A DNA stretch of 64,000 bases from Runella rosea (GCF_003325355.1 NZ_CP030850.1:4643501-4707500); one strand, 5' to 3'. Shown: positions 11,669 to 22,600, counted from the first letter of the stretch. The notes: generated by a model from the sequence alone, not told the origin. Translations and numbers: made by a program.

Positions 11669-14473
11669 TTACTTTTTCTCTGGCAACAACACCGCTTTGA
11701 TAAAGTTGGCGTCGCTGAGGTATTTGTTGGCCGTTGCCTTGGTGCTTGCTACGGTAATTTTGTTCAATTGCTTCTCCCAGTCCAACAGCGCTTTTGGATC
11801 TTCGCCTTTGGTGTAGGCGTCGATCAGCTGGTTCTGCCAGAAACCGTTTTCTTTGGTTTGGACTTCCATGGCCCGGCGGGTTTCGGCTTTAAACTTGTCA
11901 ATATCGGTCTGTGTAGCACCATTTTTCTTGATTTCGTCAATGACCGCTAGGGTTTTGACGGCCAATTCTTCTACGCGCTCAGGGCCTGTGCCATAACCAA
12001 TACGTAAACTGTAGCGAGGAGCTGGAATCTTGCTGTAAGCTGCCCGGGCGCCGATGCCGTATACGCCGCTTTCTTTCTCACGAATGACTTCAATCAACTT
12101 GATATTCAGGATTTCTTCCAACGCATCCAATTGCCAGTTGTTGTCATCATTGTATTCATAATCGCCGCTGTAAACCAACGTCGCCTGGCTTTTTTGCTCA
12201 ATGCCTTTGTAGACTTTCTTCTCTATTTTGCCCTTCGGAGCACGAATACCCAAGTCACGGAACGACTCTTTTTTGCCCTGTGCTGGCAAAACGGCTAGGT
12301 ATTTTTCGAGCAAAGGTTTGATTTGTTCTATGTTAAATGAACCCGTAAAGAAAAAAGTGAAATCGGACGCATCGGCAAAACGCTCTTTGTAAATCTCGTA
12401 CGAGCGGTCTGGGTTTGCCATGTCCCAACGTTCTACGCTGATGGGCAAACGGCGGAAATTATAGTTGCCCAACAAGGTATTCAAGGTGTCCTGAAAAACC
12501 ATTTCTGGCGACGGCGACGCTTTCATGTTTTGAATGGCCGAGCGCTGCGTGGTCATGAAGCCTTTGATGACTTCGTTGTCTTTGCGGGGTTTTGTAAAGT
12601 AGGCGTAGACCAGTTGGAGGGCGGTTTCAAGGTCTTTGGGACTGCTGCTACCCGTAAAACCTTCTTCGTTTTCGCTCACAAAAGGACTGATATTGACCAC
12701 TTTCCCTGTCAGGTATTTTTTGAGGGCGTTTTGGCTAAATTCACCTACACCGCTCTCTTCCACCACTGCGTCCGAAAGTCCAGCGCTCATAAAATCTTTA
12801 TCATTATAAAGCGACGTACCTCCTTGACTGCGGGCTCCGATGAGGATTTCGTCATTCTTGAAGTCAGTGGGTTTCAGCACCACTTTGACGCCGTTGCTTA
12901 ACGTAAGTTCGGTCACGCCCAGTTCGGCGATTTGTTTAGTGGAAGTTGTACGACCTGCCGCTGGTAAGTTTTCAATCAACGGTTTGTTGATGACTTTGTC
13001 TTCGTAGGCGGTTACTCCCTTGCCTGCTCCGTTGACCCATTCCAGGATTTGGGCTTCGGTCGGTAGCTTCGCTTTGTCTTTTTCCGAGGCCATGATAATC
13101 ACCGTGCGGTTGTCGGGCGTTAAATATTTGCCAGCCAATGCGTTTACTTCTTCTATTTTGATGCCGTTGAGTTGTTCTTTTACAAATTCGTAGTAAAACT
13201 CAATGCCTGTTGAGGGCGCATCCTCCAAAAAATGATTCATGTATTCATTCACATAACTCGCTGATTTGGTTTTGTCTTTTTCTTTGAAGCGCTTTTCAAC
13301 GCCCGTCAACAACTGCGTTTTGGTACGTTCCAATTCAGTGGCGGTAAAACCAAAATTTTTCACGCGGATTCCTTCATCCAACACCGCTTTGACGGCCAGT
13401 TCTAGGTTGCCATCTTTGGCGACTGCAATGTTGCTGAACGAGTCATAATCTCCAATAAAACCGCCGTAGCCCGCTCCTCCAAACAAGAAAGGAGGGTTGG
13501 CCTGCTGTTGTAACTCCTGCAAACGTGCCTGCAACATTTGGTTGAACAGGTTGCGTTTGATGGTTTCGCGCGAGTCATTCAAGGTTTTTTCTTCCGCTTT
13601 TGGCAATTTTGTTACTATTTGAGCAATCATGTAAGGCTGCTCTGGGTCGGTGACAATCGCCACGCGGGTTCCTTTAAAATCAGCTACTGGATATTTTCCG
13701 AGGGGTTTAGCATTGGTGGCTTTCGGAATAGCCCCGAAGCGCTCTTTAATGGTTTTTTCTACCTGATCAATGTCGAAATCTCCCACTGCTAAAATTGCTT
13801 GCAAATCAGGTCGATACCAGGTTTTGTAGAAGTTGCGGATGGTTTCGTGCGTAAAATTTTTAAGAATATCTTCAGTTCCAATCACGGTACGTTTGCCGTA
13901 TTTTGAATCTCCAACAAGAATGGGAAGCCACTTATCGCGCATACGTTGTTGTGCGCCTTTGCCCCCGCGAAATTCTTCCAGAATTACGCCGCGCTCCTTG
14001 TCAATTTCGGAGCCTTCCATCGTAATGTTGTGCGCCCAATCTTCAAGTACGACGAACGCTTTGTTGAAAATGTCGGCGGAGTCGGTCGGTACAGGAAGTT
14101 GATATACCGTCTGGTCCTGACCTGTGAAGGCGTTTAAGTCATCGCCAAATTTAACCCCAGCGCGTTGGAGGTAGTTGACCAATTCGTTTTTTGGGAAACT
14201 TTTGGTGCCGTTAAAAGCCATGTGCTCGGTGAAGTGGGCTAAACCATTTTCTTTGTCTTCTTCCTGAATCGCTCCTACTTTGTTGACTAGATAGAGCTCA
14301 GCGCGCTTTTTAGGCTCTTCGTTTTTACGAATGTAATACGTCATTCCGTTGGGTAATTTGCCATAGCGGACTTTTGGGTCAAAGGGAATGGGCTTTTTAA
14401 GGTCGGCCTGGGAAAAGGCTGCATTTGCCCAGCCGAAAACTACCATAAATAGTAGTAATTTTGTTTGTTTCAT
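11669..14473 (-). CDS. M16 family zinc peptidase (insulinase/pitrilysin type)
   Basis: A 934-residue exported metallopeptidase built from two M16 halves. The start is set at the ATG of MKQTKLLLFMVVFGWANAAF, a signal peptide; a more upstream start would fall inside the promoter. The inverted zinc motif HxxEH is His80, Glu83 and His84 (HFTEHMAFNG), with the distal Glu expected about 76 residues later. The second half (about residues 470-930) has the fold without the zinc motif, as is normal for the subfamily. It probably degrades peptides in the periplasm. It is transcribed alone from a clear TAnnTTTG promoter and converges with the GH2 gene. Confidence 0.92.
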   Translation of the reverse strand: MKQTKLLLFMVVFGWANAAFSQADLKKPIPFDPKVRYGKLPNGMTYYIRKNEEPKKRAELYLVNKVGAIQEEDKENGLAHFTEHMAFNGTKSFPKNELVNYLQRAGVKFGDDLNAFTGQDQTVYQLPVPTDSADIFNKAFVVLEDWAHNITMEGSEIDKERGVILEEFRGGKGAQQRMRDKWLPILVGDSKYGKRTVIGTEDILKNFTHETIRNFYKTWYRPDLQAILAVGDFDIDQVEKTIKERFGAIPKATNAKPLGKYPVADFKGTRVAIVTDPEQPYMIAQIVTKLPKAEEKTLNDSRETIKRNLFNQMLQARLQELQQQANPPFLFGGAGYGGFIGDYDSFSNIAVAKDGNLELAVKAVLDEGIRVKNFGFTATELERTKTQLLTGVEKRFKEKDKTKSASYVNEYMNHFLEDAPSTGIEFYYEFVKEQLNGIKIEEVNALAGKYLTPDNRTVIIMASEKDKAKLPTEAQILEWVNGAGKGVTAYEDKVINKPLIENLPAAGRTTSTKQIAELGVTELTLSNGVKVVLKPTDFKNDEILIGARSQGGTSLYNDKDFMSAGLSDAVVEESGVGEFSQNALKKYLTGKVVNISPFVSENEEGFTGSSSPKDLETALQLVYAYFTKPRKDNEVIKGFMTTQRSAIQNMKASPSPEMVFQDTLNTLLGNYNFRRLPISVERWDMANPDRSYEIYKERFADASDFTFFFTGSFNIEQIKPLLEKYLAVLPAQGKKESFRDLGIRAPKGKIEKKVYKGIEQKSQATLVYSGDYEYNDDNNWQLDALEEILNIKLIEVIREKESGVYGIGARAAYSKIPAPRYSLRIGYGTGPERVEELAVKTLAVIDEIKKNGATQTDIDKFKAETRRAMEVQTKENGFWQNQLIDAYTKGEDPKALLDWEKQLNKITVASTKATANKYLSDANFIKAVLLPEKK

Positions 14474-14538
14474 GGATTGTGAAAGTTTAGATGAAAAGAG
14501 AAGTAAATGATAAAACAAGTTGTTTACGCACTTGTTCA

Positions 14539-14570
14539 CAAATTTATTGTGGATAAGTGGTCGAAATCAA
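14539..14570 (-). promoter_or_regulatory. Promoter of the M16 peptidase gene
   Basis: On the minus strand TTG at 14570-14568 is followed, after 21 nt, by TAAATTTG at 14546-14539. This matches the Bacteroidota TTG-N17-23-TAnnTTTG pattern. The ATG follows 65 nt downstream. Confidence 0.65.
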
Positions 14571-14647
14571 GGTTTGCTGTTAAATAAATTGTCATAATAG
14601 CAGGCTAAAAACGAAAAAATTAGTTTTTTAACAAAGTTATTGAATTG

Positions 14648-15262
14648 ATGCTATTTGACGATAGTTATAAAACAATAGTCACCCCGATAGAGGGATTTTT
14701 TCGGGACCGTGGTAGTAAATTTTTGGCTTTTGGCTACCCAATCCAGAATGAAGAAGACGTAAAACAATACCTTACTGCTTTACGTGAAATTCACCCCAAA
14801 GCCAACCATCACTGCTACGCCTATCGCCTAGGGTTGGACCGGATGCATTTTCGCGCTAATGACGACGGCGAACCGTCTGGTTCAGCGGGAAAACCCATTT
14901 TAAATACGCTTTATGCTCATGATATCACCAATCTTCTGGTGGTAGTAGTTCGTTATTTTGGGGGTACGCTGCTGGGTGTTCCAGGTTTAATTAATGCCTA
15001 CAAAGTGGCGACCGAAGAAGCGCTCAGTCAAGCTCAAATTGTGACCAAACACGTGCGCGATGTGTACACGCTGACGTACCCGTACGAACAGATGAATGAG
15101 GTCATGAAAGTCATCAAAGCGTTTGACCTGACGCCTCAAAAACAACAATTCGACAATGAATGCAGCCTTCAAATCGAAATCCGCAAAACGCTCCTGAATC
15201 AAGTATTGGGAAAACTGGAAAAAATTGATGCATTGCGACTTGATTTTAAAGGAACGATTTAA
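14648..15262 (+). CDS. YigZ/IMPACT (UPF0029) family protein
   Basis: A 204-residue cytosolic protein. The IMPACT N-terminal domain is recognisable from KTIVTPIEGFFRDRGSKF, then HHCYAYRLG, DDGEPSGSAGKPIL (family hallmark near residue 76-90) and VVRYFGGTLLGVPGLI. A DUF1949-like C-terminal domain of about 65 residues follows. E. coli YigZ has this architecture; its role is unclear and the eukaryotic homologue IMPACT modulates Gcn2. The ATG at 14648 is preferred to an adjacent TTG. The gene diverges from M16 and ends at a long inverted repeat shared with the converging peptidase gene. Confidence 0.9.
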   Translation: MLFDDSYKTIVTPIEGFFRDRGSKFLAFGYPIQNEEDVKQYLTALREIHPKANHHCYAYRLGLDRMHFRANDDGEPSGSAGKPILNTLYAHDITNLLVVVVRYFGGTLLGVPGLINAYKVATEEALSQAQIVTKHVRDVYTLTYPYEQMNEVMKVIKAFDLTPQKQQFDNECSLQIEIRKTLLNQVLGKLEKIDALRLDFKGTI

Positions 15263-15267
15263 TTGAT

Positions 15268-15316
15268 GTGGCAGAACACGGAAGTACGTATTCTCCGTGC
15301 TTCCGTGTTCTGCCAC
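15268..15316. terminator. Long hairpin between converging genes
   Basis: Perfect 17-bp arms GTGGCAGAACACGGAAG (15268-15284) and CTTCCGTGTTCTGCCAC (15300-15316) with a 15-nt loop, in the gap between the YigZ gene and the S9 peptidase gene. It has no clean T tract, so it may act as a transcript-end stabiliser rather than a classical terminator. Confidence 0.6.
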
Positions 15317-15332
15317 TCCTTTCTGCTAAAAA

Positions 15333-17588
15333 TTACAAATTCTTCAATACCCAATCTGACATCATTTGATAACGGTGCATGAGGGTATTACCGCCACTGA
15401 TGCCGTGATTGCGGTTGGGGTAATAAAAGCTGTCAAACTGTTTGCCTGCCTTGATGAGAGCATTGACAAAATCGACGGAATTCTGAAAATGCACATTGTC
15501 GTCGCCCGTTCCGTGAACGATAAAGAATTTACCTTTCAGCTTATTGACGTGCTGAATTGGGGAGTTGTCATCGTAGCCCGAAGCATTGTCTTGTGGGCGT
15601 TTGAGGTAGCGTTCAGTATACACTGTGTCATAATATCGCCACGTGGTCACGGGCGCGCCCGCTATGCCCGCTTTGAAGTAATCGGCCCCGATGGTCATGC
15701 ACAGCGAGGCCATGTAACCTCCGTAGCTGTGGCCATGAATTCCGATGCGAGAAGCGTCCACGTAGGGTAAAGTGGCCAAATATTTTGCCCCTTCAATTTG
15801 GTCTTCGGTTTCGTATTTGCCAAGTTGCGCGTAGGTAACGGTCCGGAAGGCATTGCCGCGCGCGCCCGTGCCGCGCCCATCTACCGATACAATCATGTAG
15901 CCTTTGCTGGCCAATACCTGAAACCAATAAAACAACCCACCACCCCAAGTATCGGTCACGGTTTGTGAGCCGGGACCGCCGTAAACGAACATTAAAACGG
16001 GGTATTTTTTGGTGGGGTCAAAGTCAAGAGGCTTCATCATCCAGCCGTTGAGGCTCGTGCCCTGCGTAGTGGTAAATTTGAAAAATTCTTGTTTAGAAAT
16101 GCGATATTCCGTCAAGCGTTCGCGGAGTTTTTGATTTGCTTCCAACGTACGTACCGCTTTGCCTGTAGGTGCCTGATGCAGACTGACAACCAACGGTTCT
16201 TGCGCCGACTGGTTGTAAATCAAATAATAACTGAAATCAGGACTCATATTGACCGTGTTTGAACCTGATTTCTCGGTCAATTTTACGGGTTGAGGTACGG
16301 GAATGGGTTTCTTTGATTTTTTGTTGACGGGAGGAGTGGCAAAACTCAAACTGTACAAATGCCGCTCCATCGGCGAAACCATCGGTGAAGTAAAGTATAG
16401 TGTCTGCGTTTTTTCGTCGATTCCGACCAAATCCGTCACTTCCCAATCGCCAGAGGTTAGGGTTTTGAGCAACGTCCCGTTTATGTCGTATTGGTACAAA
16501 TGCTTATAGCCGCTGCGCTCGGAGGATTGAATAAAGGATTTTCCATCGGCCAAATAGGTAAGGTCATCTGTAAATTCCAAATCCACGTAGGTTTTGCTTT
16601 CTTCGCTCCACACGGTTTTGGATTGGCCCGTAGCGGCATCACTGTGCAGAATATCTAACCGATTTTGCAGTCGATTCATGCGTTTGACAGACAATAAACC
16701 AGGGTTCTGCGTCCATTTAATGCGCGGAATGTATTGGTCGGTTTCGGGGCCAACGTCTACTTTTGTTTTTTGGTTGGAAGCTAAATCATGAACCCAAATC
16801 TCCACCAGTGAGTTGGCCTCTCCCGCCTTTGGATATTTATAACGGTAATCTTTAGGGTACAAATCGCCCCAAAGTTGCATGTTGTATTCAGGAACGCGGC
16901 TTTCATCAAAGCGATAAAAAGCAATTTTCTTGCCATCGGGAGCCCATTCAAAGGCCTTGGCAAAACTGAATTCTTCTTCATAGACCCAATCCGAGGCACC
17001 ATTGATGATTTCGTTGCGTTTGCCGTCGGTGGTGATGGCTTGCTCGGTGAGGGTAGAAAGGTCGGTGAGGTAAAGGTTGTTGTCTCGAACAAAAGCCACT
17101 TTGCTGCCATCAGGAGAAAGCGTTGCCAACATTTGTTTTCCGTTTTTGGAGAGCTGCACTAGCTTTTTGCTCGCCAAATCATACACATAAAACTCGGCCT
17201 TAAACGAGCGCCGATAAATACGCTCAATGCCCGTGGTCAACAACAGTTTTCGCTCGTCGGCGCTGAGTTCGTAACTGTCAAACTGGATGTTTTGATTGGT
17301 ACCTTCTACCTTGACGGTCGATTGGTCAAAAAGCGTTTCGACGGCCTCGCCCGTGGCAATGCTGTATTTAATGACTTTCCCGCTTTGTTGGGCGGTGTAA
17401 AACCCGCCAGCTTTCATCCAGTTTACTCCAGATACGCTACGCGGGGTAAAGACAGAGCCTTGTGGGCCGTAAATGTCATTGAGGGTAACGGTTCTTTGCT
17501 GGGCTTGGACAAGCGAGACAAAAAACAAATAAAAAATAAAATAGGGAACGGTAAACCGATAATGGGTTGAAGGAAAGGTTTTTCTCAT
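15333..17588 (-). CDS. S9 family prolyl peptidase, DPP-IV-like
   Basis: A 751-residue exported serine peptidase. The start ATG opens a signal peptide ending LVQAQQ. Residues about 60-490 form the DPP-IV N-terminal beta propeller; the last 230 or so are the alpha/beta hydrolase domain. The catalytic triad is visible as Ser621 (GHSYGGYMA), Asp696 (GTGDDNVHF) and His728 (NRNHGISGG). The propeller contains YEEEF, matching the paired glutamates that bind the substrate N-terminus in DPP-IV. It should release Xaa-Pro dipeptides from peptides in the periplasm. Monocistronic, with a TATCTTTG element upstream. Confidence 0.93.
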   Translation of the reverse strand: MRKTFPSTHYRFTVPYFIFYLFFVSLVQAQQRTVTLNDIYGPQGSVFTPRSVSGVNWMKAGGFYTAQQSGKVIKYSIATGEAVETLFDQSTVKVEGTNQNIQFDSYELSADERKLLLTTGIERIYRRSFKAEFYVYDLASKKLVQLSKNGKQMLATLSPDGSKVAFVRDNNLYLTDLSTLTEQAITTDGKRNEIINGASDWVYEEEFSFAKAFEWAPDGKKIAFYRFDESRVPEYNMQLWGDLYPKDYRYKYPKAGEANSLVEIWVHDLASNQKTKVDVGPETDQYIPRIKWTQNPGLLSVKRMNRLQNRLDILHSDAATGQSKTVWSEESKTYVDLEFTDDLTYLADGKSFIQSSERSGYKHLYQYDINGTLLKTLTSGDWEVTDLVGIDEKTQTLYFTSPMVSPMERHLYSLSFATPPVNKKSKKPIPVPQPVKLTEKSGSNTVNMSPDFSYYLIYNQSAQEPLVVSLHQAPTGKAVRTLEANQKLRERLTEYRISKQEFFKFTTTQGTSLNGWMMKPLDFDPTKKYPVLMFVYGGPGSQTVTDTWGGGLFYWFQVLASKGYMIVSVDGRGTGARGNAFRTVTYAQLGKYETEDQIEGAKYLATLPYVDASRIGIHGHSYGGYMASLCMTIGADYFKAGIAGAPVTTWRYYDTVYTERYLKRPQDNASGYDDNSPIQHVNKLKGKFFIVHGTGDDNVHFQNSVDFVNALIKAGKQFDSFYYPNRNHGISGGNTLMHRYQMMSDWVLKNL

Positions 17589-17627
17589 GAAATTGATGAA
17601 TAAGTGAACAAATAAGACGCAATGAGA

Positions 17628-17635
17628 CAAAGATA
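17628..17635 (-). promoter_or_regulatory. -7 element for the DPP-IV-like gene
   Basis: TATCTTTG on the minus strand, 40 nt upstream of the ATG, matches TAnnTTTG. No well-spaced -33 element is apparent. Confidence 0.5.
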
Positions 17636-17756
17636 GGGAAAACTTGGGCAACCATTAAATCACCCATATTGCGGGAAAATTCCTCGCGCATTTCCTGTTT
17701 TAAGCTTCTTATCTAAAACTCTATGTTTTCAAGGGGGTACATTTTGAGGAAACAAG

Positions 17757-17764
17757 TATCTTTG
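17757..17764 (+). promoter_or_regulatory. -7 element for nth
   Basis: TATCTTTG 28 nt upstream of the nth ATG matches TAnnTTTG; the -33 element is weak. Confidence 0.5.
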
Positions 17765-17792
17765 AAGGCTCAAAAAAGGGCTGTCCAAACCT

Positions 17793-18470
17793 ATGCAAAA
17801 GAAAGAACGCTATCGTCTTTTAATCGAACATTTCTCGCAAAAATTTCCTGAAGCTGAAACAGAACTAAATTATTCCAATCCATTTGAACTATTGGTAGCC
17901 GTGATTTTGTCGGCACAGTGCACCGACAAGCGTATCAATATGGTTACGCCGGCACTTTTTCAGCGTTATCCTGACCCGCAGGCCATGGCCGATAGTACCG
18001 CAGAGGAAGTATTTCAATTGATTCGTTCGGTGTCGTACCCCAACAACAAAGCCAAGCACCTCGTGGGAATGGCCCGAATGCTGCTTGATAAATTTGACGG
18101 CGAGGTTCCGAGCACGATTGAGGAATTGCAACAAATGCCGGGTGTGGGGCGCAAAACGGCGAACGTCATCGCTTCTATCATTTACAATCAGCCCACGATG
18201 GCGGTCGATACGCACGTTTTTCGGGTTTCGCACCGGCTGGGTTTGGTTGCCAAAACCGCCACTACTCCTCTGGCCGTTGAGAAAGAACTCGTCAAATATA
18301 TCCCCGATACGGTGATTCCTTTGGCACATCATTGGTTGATTTTGCACGGGCGTTATGTGTGCGTGGCGCGCAGCCCTCAATGCAACAAATGCGAACTGAC
18401 GCACGTCTGTAAGTTTTATGAGACACTGCAAAAAAAATTGAACGCTCCTAAAAAGAGGCAAGAATTGTAG
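17793..18470 (+). CDS. nth: Endonuclease III (DNA glycosylase/AP lyase)
   Basis: A 225-residue base-excision-repair enzyme that removes oxidised pyrimidines and nicks at abasic sites. The helix-hairpin-helix reads LQQMPGVGRKTANV with catalytic Lys121, and Asp139 is in AVDTHVFR. These line up with E. coli Lys120 and Asp138. The 4Fe-4S cluster loop CVARSPQCNKCELTHVC has the exact spacing C-x6-C-x2-C-x5-C. A short Lys-rich tail follows. It is the first of two same-strand genes, but the next gene has its own promoter. Confidence 0.97.
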   Translation: MQKKERYRLLIEHFSQKFPEAETELNYSNPFELLVAVILSAQCTDKRINMVTPALFQRYPDPQAMADSTAEEVFQLIRSVSYPNNKAKHLVGMARMLLDKFDGEVPSTIEELQQMPGVGRKTANVIASIIYNQPTMAVDTHVFRVSHRLGLVAKTATTPLAVEKELVKYIPDTVIPLAHHWLILHGRYVCVARSPQCNKCELTHVCKFYETLQKKLNAPKKRQEL

Positions 18471-18473
18471 TAA

Positions 18474-18507
18474 TTGGTATAAAAAACGGGTTTTTAGCGT
18501 AATTTTG
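18474..18507 (+). promoter_or_regulatory. Promoter of the SerC-like aminotransferase gene
   Basis: TTGG at 18474-18477, 22 nt, then TAATTTTG at 18500-18507. This is an excellent match to the Bacteroidota consensus. It places transcription start near 18514 and supports the ATG at 18550 over an upstream TTG. Confidence 0.7.
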
Positions 18508-18549
18508 CCCCCTCAAACCAAAGGCCTTACCGATAGGGCTCCAAATCAG

Positions 18550-19635
18550 ATGAAACAAGTCTATTTTACAGCCGGGCCGGCTGAGATGTATCCTACGTTT
18601 GAGAAGCACTTATTGACCGCCGTTGAGCAGCAATTGGGTTCGATTTCGCACCGCAGTCAGAAGTTTCGGAGCATTTATCAATTTACGGTAGAGCAACTTC
18701 GTACGTTGATGAATATCCCCGATACGCACGGTATTTTTTTCACGGGCTCCGCCTCGGAAGTGTGGGAGCGGGTGGTGCAGAATTGCGTCGAACACGAAAG
18801 TTTTCACTTGGTCAACGGGTCTTTTTCCAAGAAATTTTATGAGTATAGCGCGTCGCTTCGGAAATACGCCCACAAGCAGGAAAAGCCTTTTGGCGAAGGT
18901 TTTGACTACGCCGAAGTAGAAGTGCCCGAATATGCGGAGTTAATTTGTGTCACGCACAATGAAACCAGTTCGGGCGTACAAATGCGCGAGCCCGACATTC
19001 ACAAACTGAAGCGGAGCAATTTAAAAAAACTCATTGCGGTCGATATGGTCTCTTCGGCGCCTTATCCTGAGTTAGATTTTGGGGTGGTAGATACGGCGTT
19101 CTTTTCGGTTCAAAAAGCCTTTGGCTTACCAGCGGGTTTGGGTGTATGGATTGCCAACGAAAAGTGTCTCGCCAAAGCTGAGCGTTTGCAGAAATACGAA
19201 GATGCTACCATCGGAGCGCACAACAGCCTGCCCATGTTGTGGAAGAATTTTAAGAATTACGAAACGCCCGCTACACCCAATGTGATTGGCATTTATCTGT
19301 TGGGAAAAGTAGCCGAAGATTTGAACAAAATCGGTGCTGAAACGGTGCGTAAGCAGACCGAAGAAAAATATAAATTGCTCAATAAATACATTGAAACAAG
19401 TCGGGCTTTCAGCCCATCGGTAGCCGAAGAGCGGCATCGCTCGCGTACAGTGGTAGTAGCCAATACCCGTATTCCCTCTCCTGAAGTAATTGCTCAGGTA
19501 AAACAAGCCAATATGATTGTCGGAAGTGGTTATGGACCTTTCAAGGAAAGTCAAATTCGCATCGCTAATTTTCCTGCGGTATCGTTTGAGCAGGTAGAAG
19601 CGTTGATTGGCGAATTGAAGAAATTGGAAAATTAA
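18550..19635 (+). CDS. Class V PLP aminotransferase, SerC-like
   Basis: A 361-residue cytosolic PLP enzyme. It begins MKQVYFTAGPAEMYP, the class V opening that binds substrate phosphate or carboxylate. It has FFTGSASEVWER near residue 61, VDMVSSAPYPELDF for the cofactor Asp region, and the Schiff-base Lys189 in SVQKAFGLPAG. The overall length and the S(V/M)QK-GLPAGLG context resemble phosphoserine aminotransferase, so a role in serine synthesis is likely. The sequence differs from the standard SerC opening, and alanine-glyoxylate aminotransferase-like activity is possible. A clear promoter and terminator make it monocistronic. Confidence 0.8.
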   Translation: MKQVYFTAGPAEMYPTFEKHLLTAVEQQLGSISHRSQKFRSIYQFTVEQLRTLMNIPDTHGIFFTGSASEVWERVVQNCVEHESFHLVNGSFSKKFYEYSASLRKYAHKQEKPFGEGFDYAEVEVPEYAELICVTHNETSSGVQMREPDIHKLKRSNLKKLIAVDMVSSAPYPELDFGVVDTAFFSVQKAFGLPAGLGVWIANEKCLAKAERLQKYEDATIGAHNSLPMLWKNFKNYETPATPNVIGIYLLGKVAEDLNKIGAETVRKQTEEKYKLLNKYIETSRAFSPSVAEERHRSRTVVVANTRIPSPEVIAQVKQANMIVGSGYGPFKESQIRIANFPAVSFEQVEALIGELKKLEN

Positions 19636-19636
19636 T

Positions 19637-19669
19637 AAACGAGGTGAGCGATTAAAGCTCACCTCGTTT
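19637..19669. terminator. Bidirectional intrinsic terminator
   Basis: Arms AAACGAGGTGAGC (19637-19649) and GCTCACCTCGTTT (19657-19669) with a 7-nt loop, between converging genes. Confidence 0.8.
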
Positions 19670-19699
19670 AACATAATTCTTATTTGTGCAGACAAAAGT

Positions 19700-22600
19700 T
19701 TATGGCTTAGTTACTTCACATCCTTTAATTTCAGCGCTAAATAGTGTTTGGCCTTCGGTTTTGAAGCCGGGAGTTAATTCTATGGATTCTTTAGCAGAAA
19801 ATAACGTGTTGTTTTTAATGACCGGAGCGCTGCTTTTAATAGTACTGTTGGAATAGTACTCGTTACTGTCCGAATAGATATAGCCCGGATTTACGTCTCC
19901 ATAACACCTTTTTACGCGTACTTCACCTATTGCCTGACCATAACCGCATACGCTTTCAATGTCGGCTAAAGTATATACATTACCTGGCGTTGACGAAGCC
20001 CATATAGTCGTCACTTTTGTGTATGCCTGTATGGTTGTTCCTCCGAAAGTAGTGGGATTTACTACCGTTTTGCCGTTCCAACGAGGAGTGTTGGAGTTAA
20101 TTGTTTCGGCTTTCAGGTAGACAGATGAGTTACTGCCATCAACCCATAAGATAGAGGTGCCATCTGAAGCGGTTAGTTTGACCTGATGGCGTTTATAAAT
20201 AGAAATTCGAGGCAAACGATAGTTTTTGGCGAAATGACCTTCATGGCTTAATGGCTCTACCTCAACCCCAAAACCTCCCTCATAGGGCATATCAGGAATT
20301 TGGATGGTATAATGAAAAGGGCGCTTTGTGACAACAAGGGCCTCAAATCGAAGGGAATCAGGATATATCTGAGCATAAGGCGCAATCGGTCTGAAATACA
20401 CTTTGTAGTCAGTCGGTACATTTTGCTGATTGCCCTCGATAGAGAACATTACATCCACTATATTTTGCTGACATCTTATACCTGCTTCGACAAGTGCGGT
20501 TTGGATTCGATAAGGTCTTACCTTGATTATTACAGTGTCATTCAGGGATGTAACTCCGCAAATATTTTCCAGCGCATTTAATACCAACAGTGTATCGTTG
20601 GAGGGCTTTATATTAATGTAAAGACTGTTTATCATGCCTGAGTTATTATTCACGTAGGCGGCATAATTATACCAAGTACTATTGATCTTAACATTATAAG
20701 GTTCATTGGAATTAGAAGTGGAAGATTGTATAATAAGCGGCACACTTTCTCCCTTTAACAGATCAATAGTTTTACTTAAAATCTTATTTCCGTTTAAATC
20801 AAATGTATTCACAAACAGAGAAGCTGTTTGGTTGACTGTAATATACGAAGACGCTTCGCGAAAGGCGGTTGGCAGATTGTCGGCTTCTGTCTGAACCGAA
20901 GAGACAACAAATTTGCAGAAATTGTTGTCTGCCGAAACAGGTATATTGGTCGGGATCTGAATGGATAAAATTTTTGACTTGCCTCTGCCTACTTCATAAA
21001 CGACAGGGACGTAATTGATATATCGTACCAACCGAACTAAATACTCATCTTCTGTAGAAAAAGTCCCGGCAGTTTTTATTTCAATTGTATAGGTGCCTCC
21101 CAAACAAACTTGTTTCGGACTTTTTACGATGAAAATGTTTTTCTGAGTGGTATTGTCAACGGTTATCGTAACCTCCGGAACAGGGAAATTCTCGGTTTTT
21201 CCACAACTGTTTTCGATGGACTTCCAACGGAAAGAAGTGGTTTGTACAATGAGCGGATTTAACGAAATCTCTCTTGTAAGTTCATTGGTGACGCTGAAGA
21301 CAGACACCGTATCGTCGCGTTGCCCATCGGTAAATATCAAGGAAGCAGGGGACCCTCCTTTGAATAAAAAAAAGAGGTAACCGTTTCCGGGATTTGTCAG
21401 CGGAGTAGTTGCCCATGCCGTTACGGGGACAGGTTTTTGAGTCACGTTAATTTGTTGCTGATACAACGAACTTAAAGCTGCCGGGGAATTGGATTCCAGT
21501 TGCAATTGAAAATAAAAGGCTGTGGACTCAAAAAACGAAGCTGCGGGAATCGTAAATTCCAAACTGTCGGTGGAAATTCGAGTGGTTGGCAATGCCAAAA
21601 CCGTACCATTGCTCAAATATATTTTAGCGATAAAAACCGTACTCGCGGTAAAAGGAAGTGTCGATTTTATTTTTAACCTTAGTTTTTCGCCTTCACAATA
21701 GATGAGTTTTGGTAAGTTTTCAATGTAAAAATCGTTTTTTACAACCAATTCCCGCTCTCCGGAAACGGTATATTGTCGGGAAATTCCACACGCTGTGATC
21801 AACGAATCAACTTTATAATAATGTGTTTTTTCAGGGTTAAGGAAAACGTCGGCCATATATCCGGAACTTGCACCACTATATCCACTAAAATTATTGACAA
21901 TGGTGCCATCTGAGAGTTTGAGTGTCAAAGGTCTGCCGGACTCTGTTGCCCCAACACTGCGTATTCTAAGCCAAACTTTATTTTTATATCCCACCGGATT
22001 TGTGACACCGTCCAGCCAATCTAACTCAATTTTCGGGGCACTGTTCATAAAGATCGGAACGAAATCAGTGGCGGCATCAGGAGCAATGGATCTTATTCGT
22101 ACAAAATAAGTTCCTGATGAAAATGAATTATCTAAAGTACCGGTGAAGTTGCGGGCATCTACAACCGTCGTGGAAAGTTGTTTGATGGTGTCGCCTTTAA
22201 AATTGGCGACTTCGATCACTACTTGTTCAGGGTTAAGTTCACCTGTGTAATCTATATTGACGTTAATTTTTCGATCCTCGCAAATTGCTTTTGGATATAC
22301 AGATGTTATTTTCAGTTTAAATGGATTTACTTTCACAGTAATGGTATTAGGGGGAATAACTTTGCCTATACCGCACCTGTTCTGAATTTGAACCAGTTGA
22401 TAAACAGTTGTTTGATTAGGTGATAATGCCCATTCTCCCCCTAAGTACCAAAGGGTACTGTCAGCCAACTTACCGATTACATTGTCATCGCCTCGGTATA
22501 TTTTATGGCCAACATACCGTGCTTGTCCTGCATTGGTGTATTCATTAGGGAATCTTGAAATAGGGAAAACATCAATCGCCTGCATGGGCTGTTCCAATTG

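Noticed and set aside
17889-18461. 190-codon minus-strand frame inside nth
   Set aside because: Antisense of a complete and catalytically intact endonuclease III.
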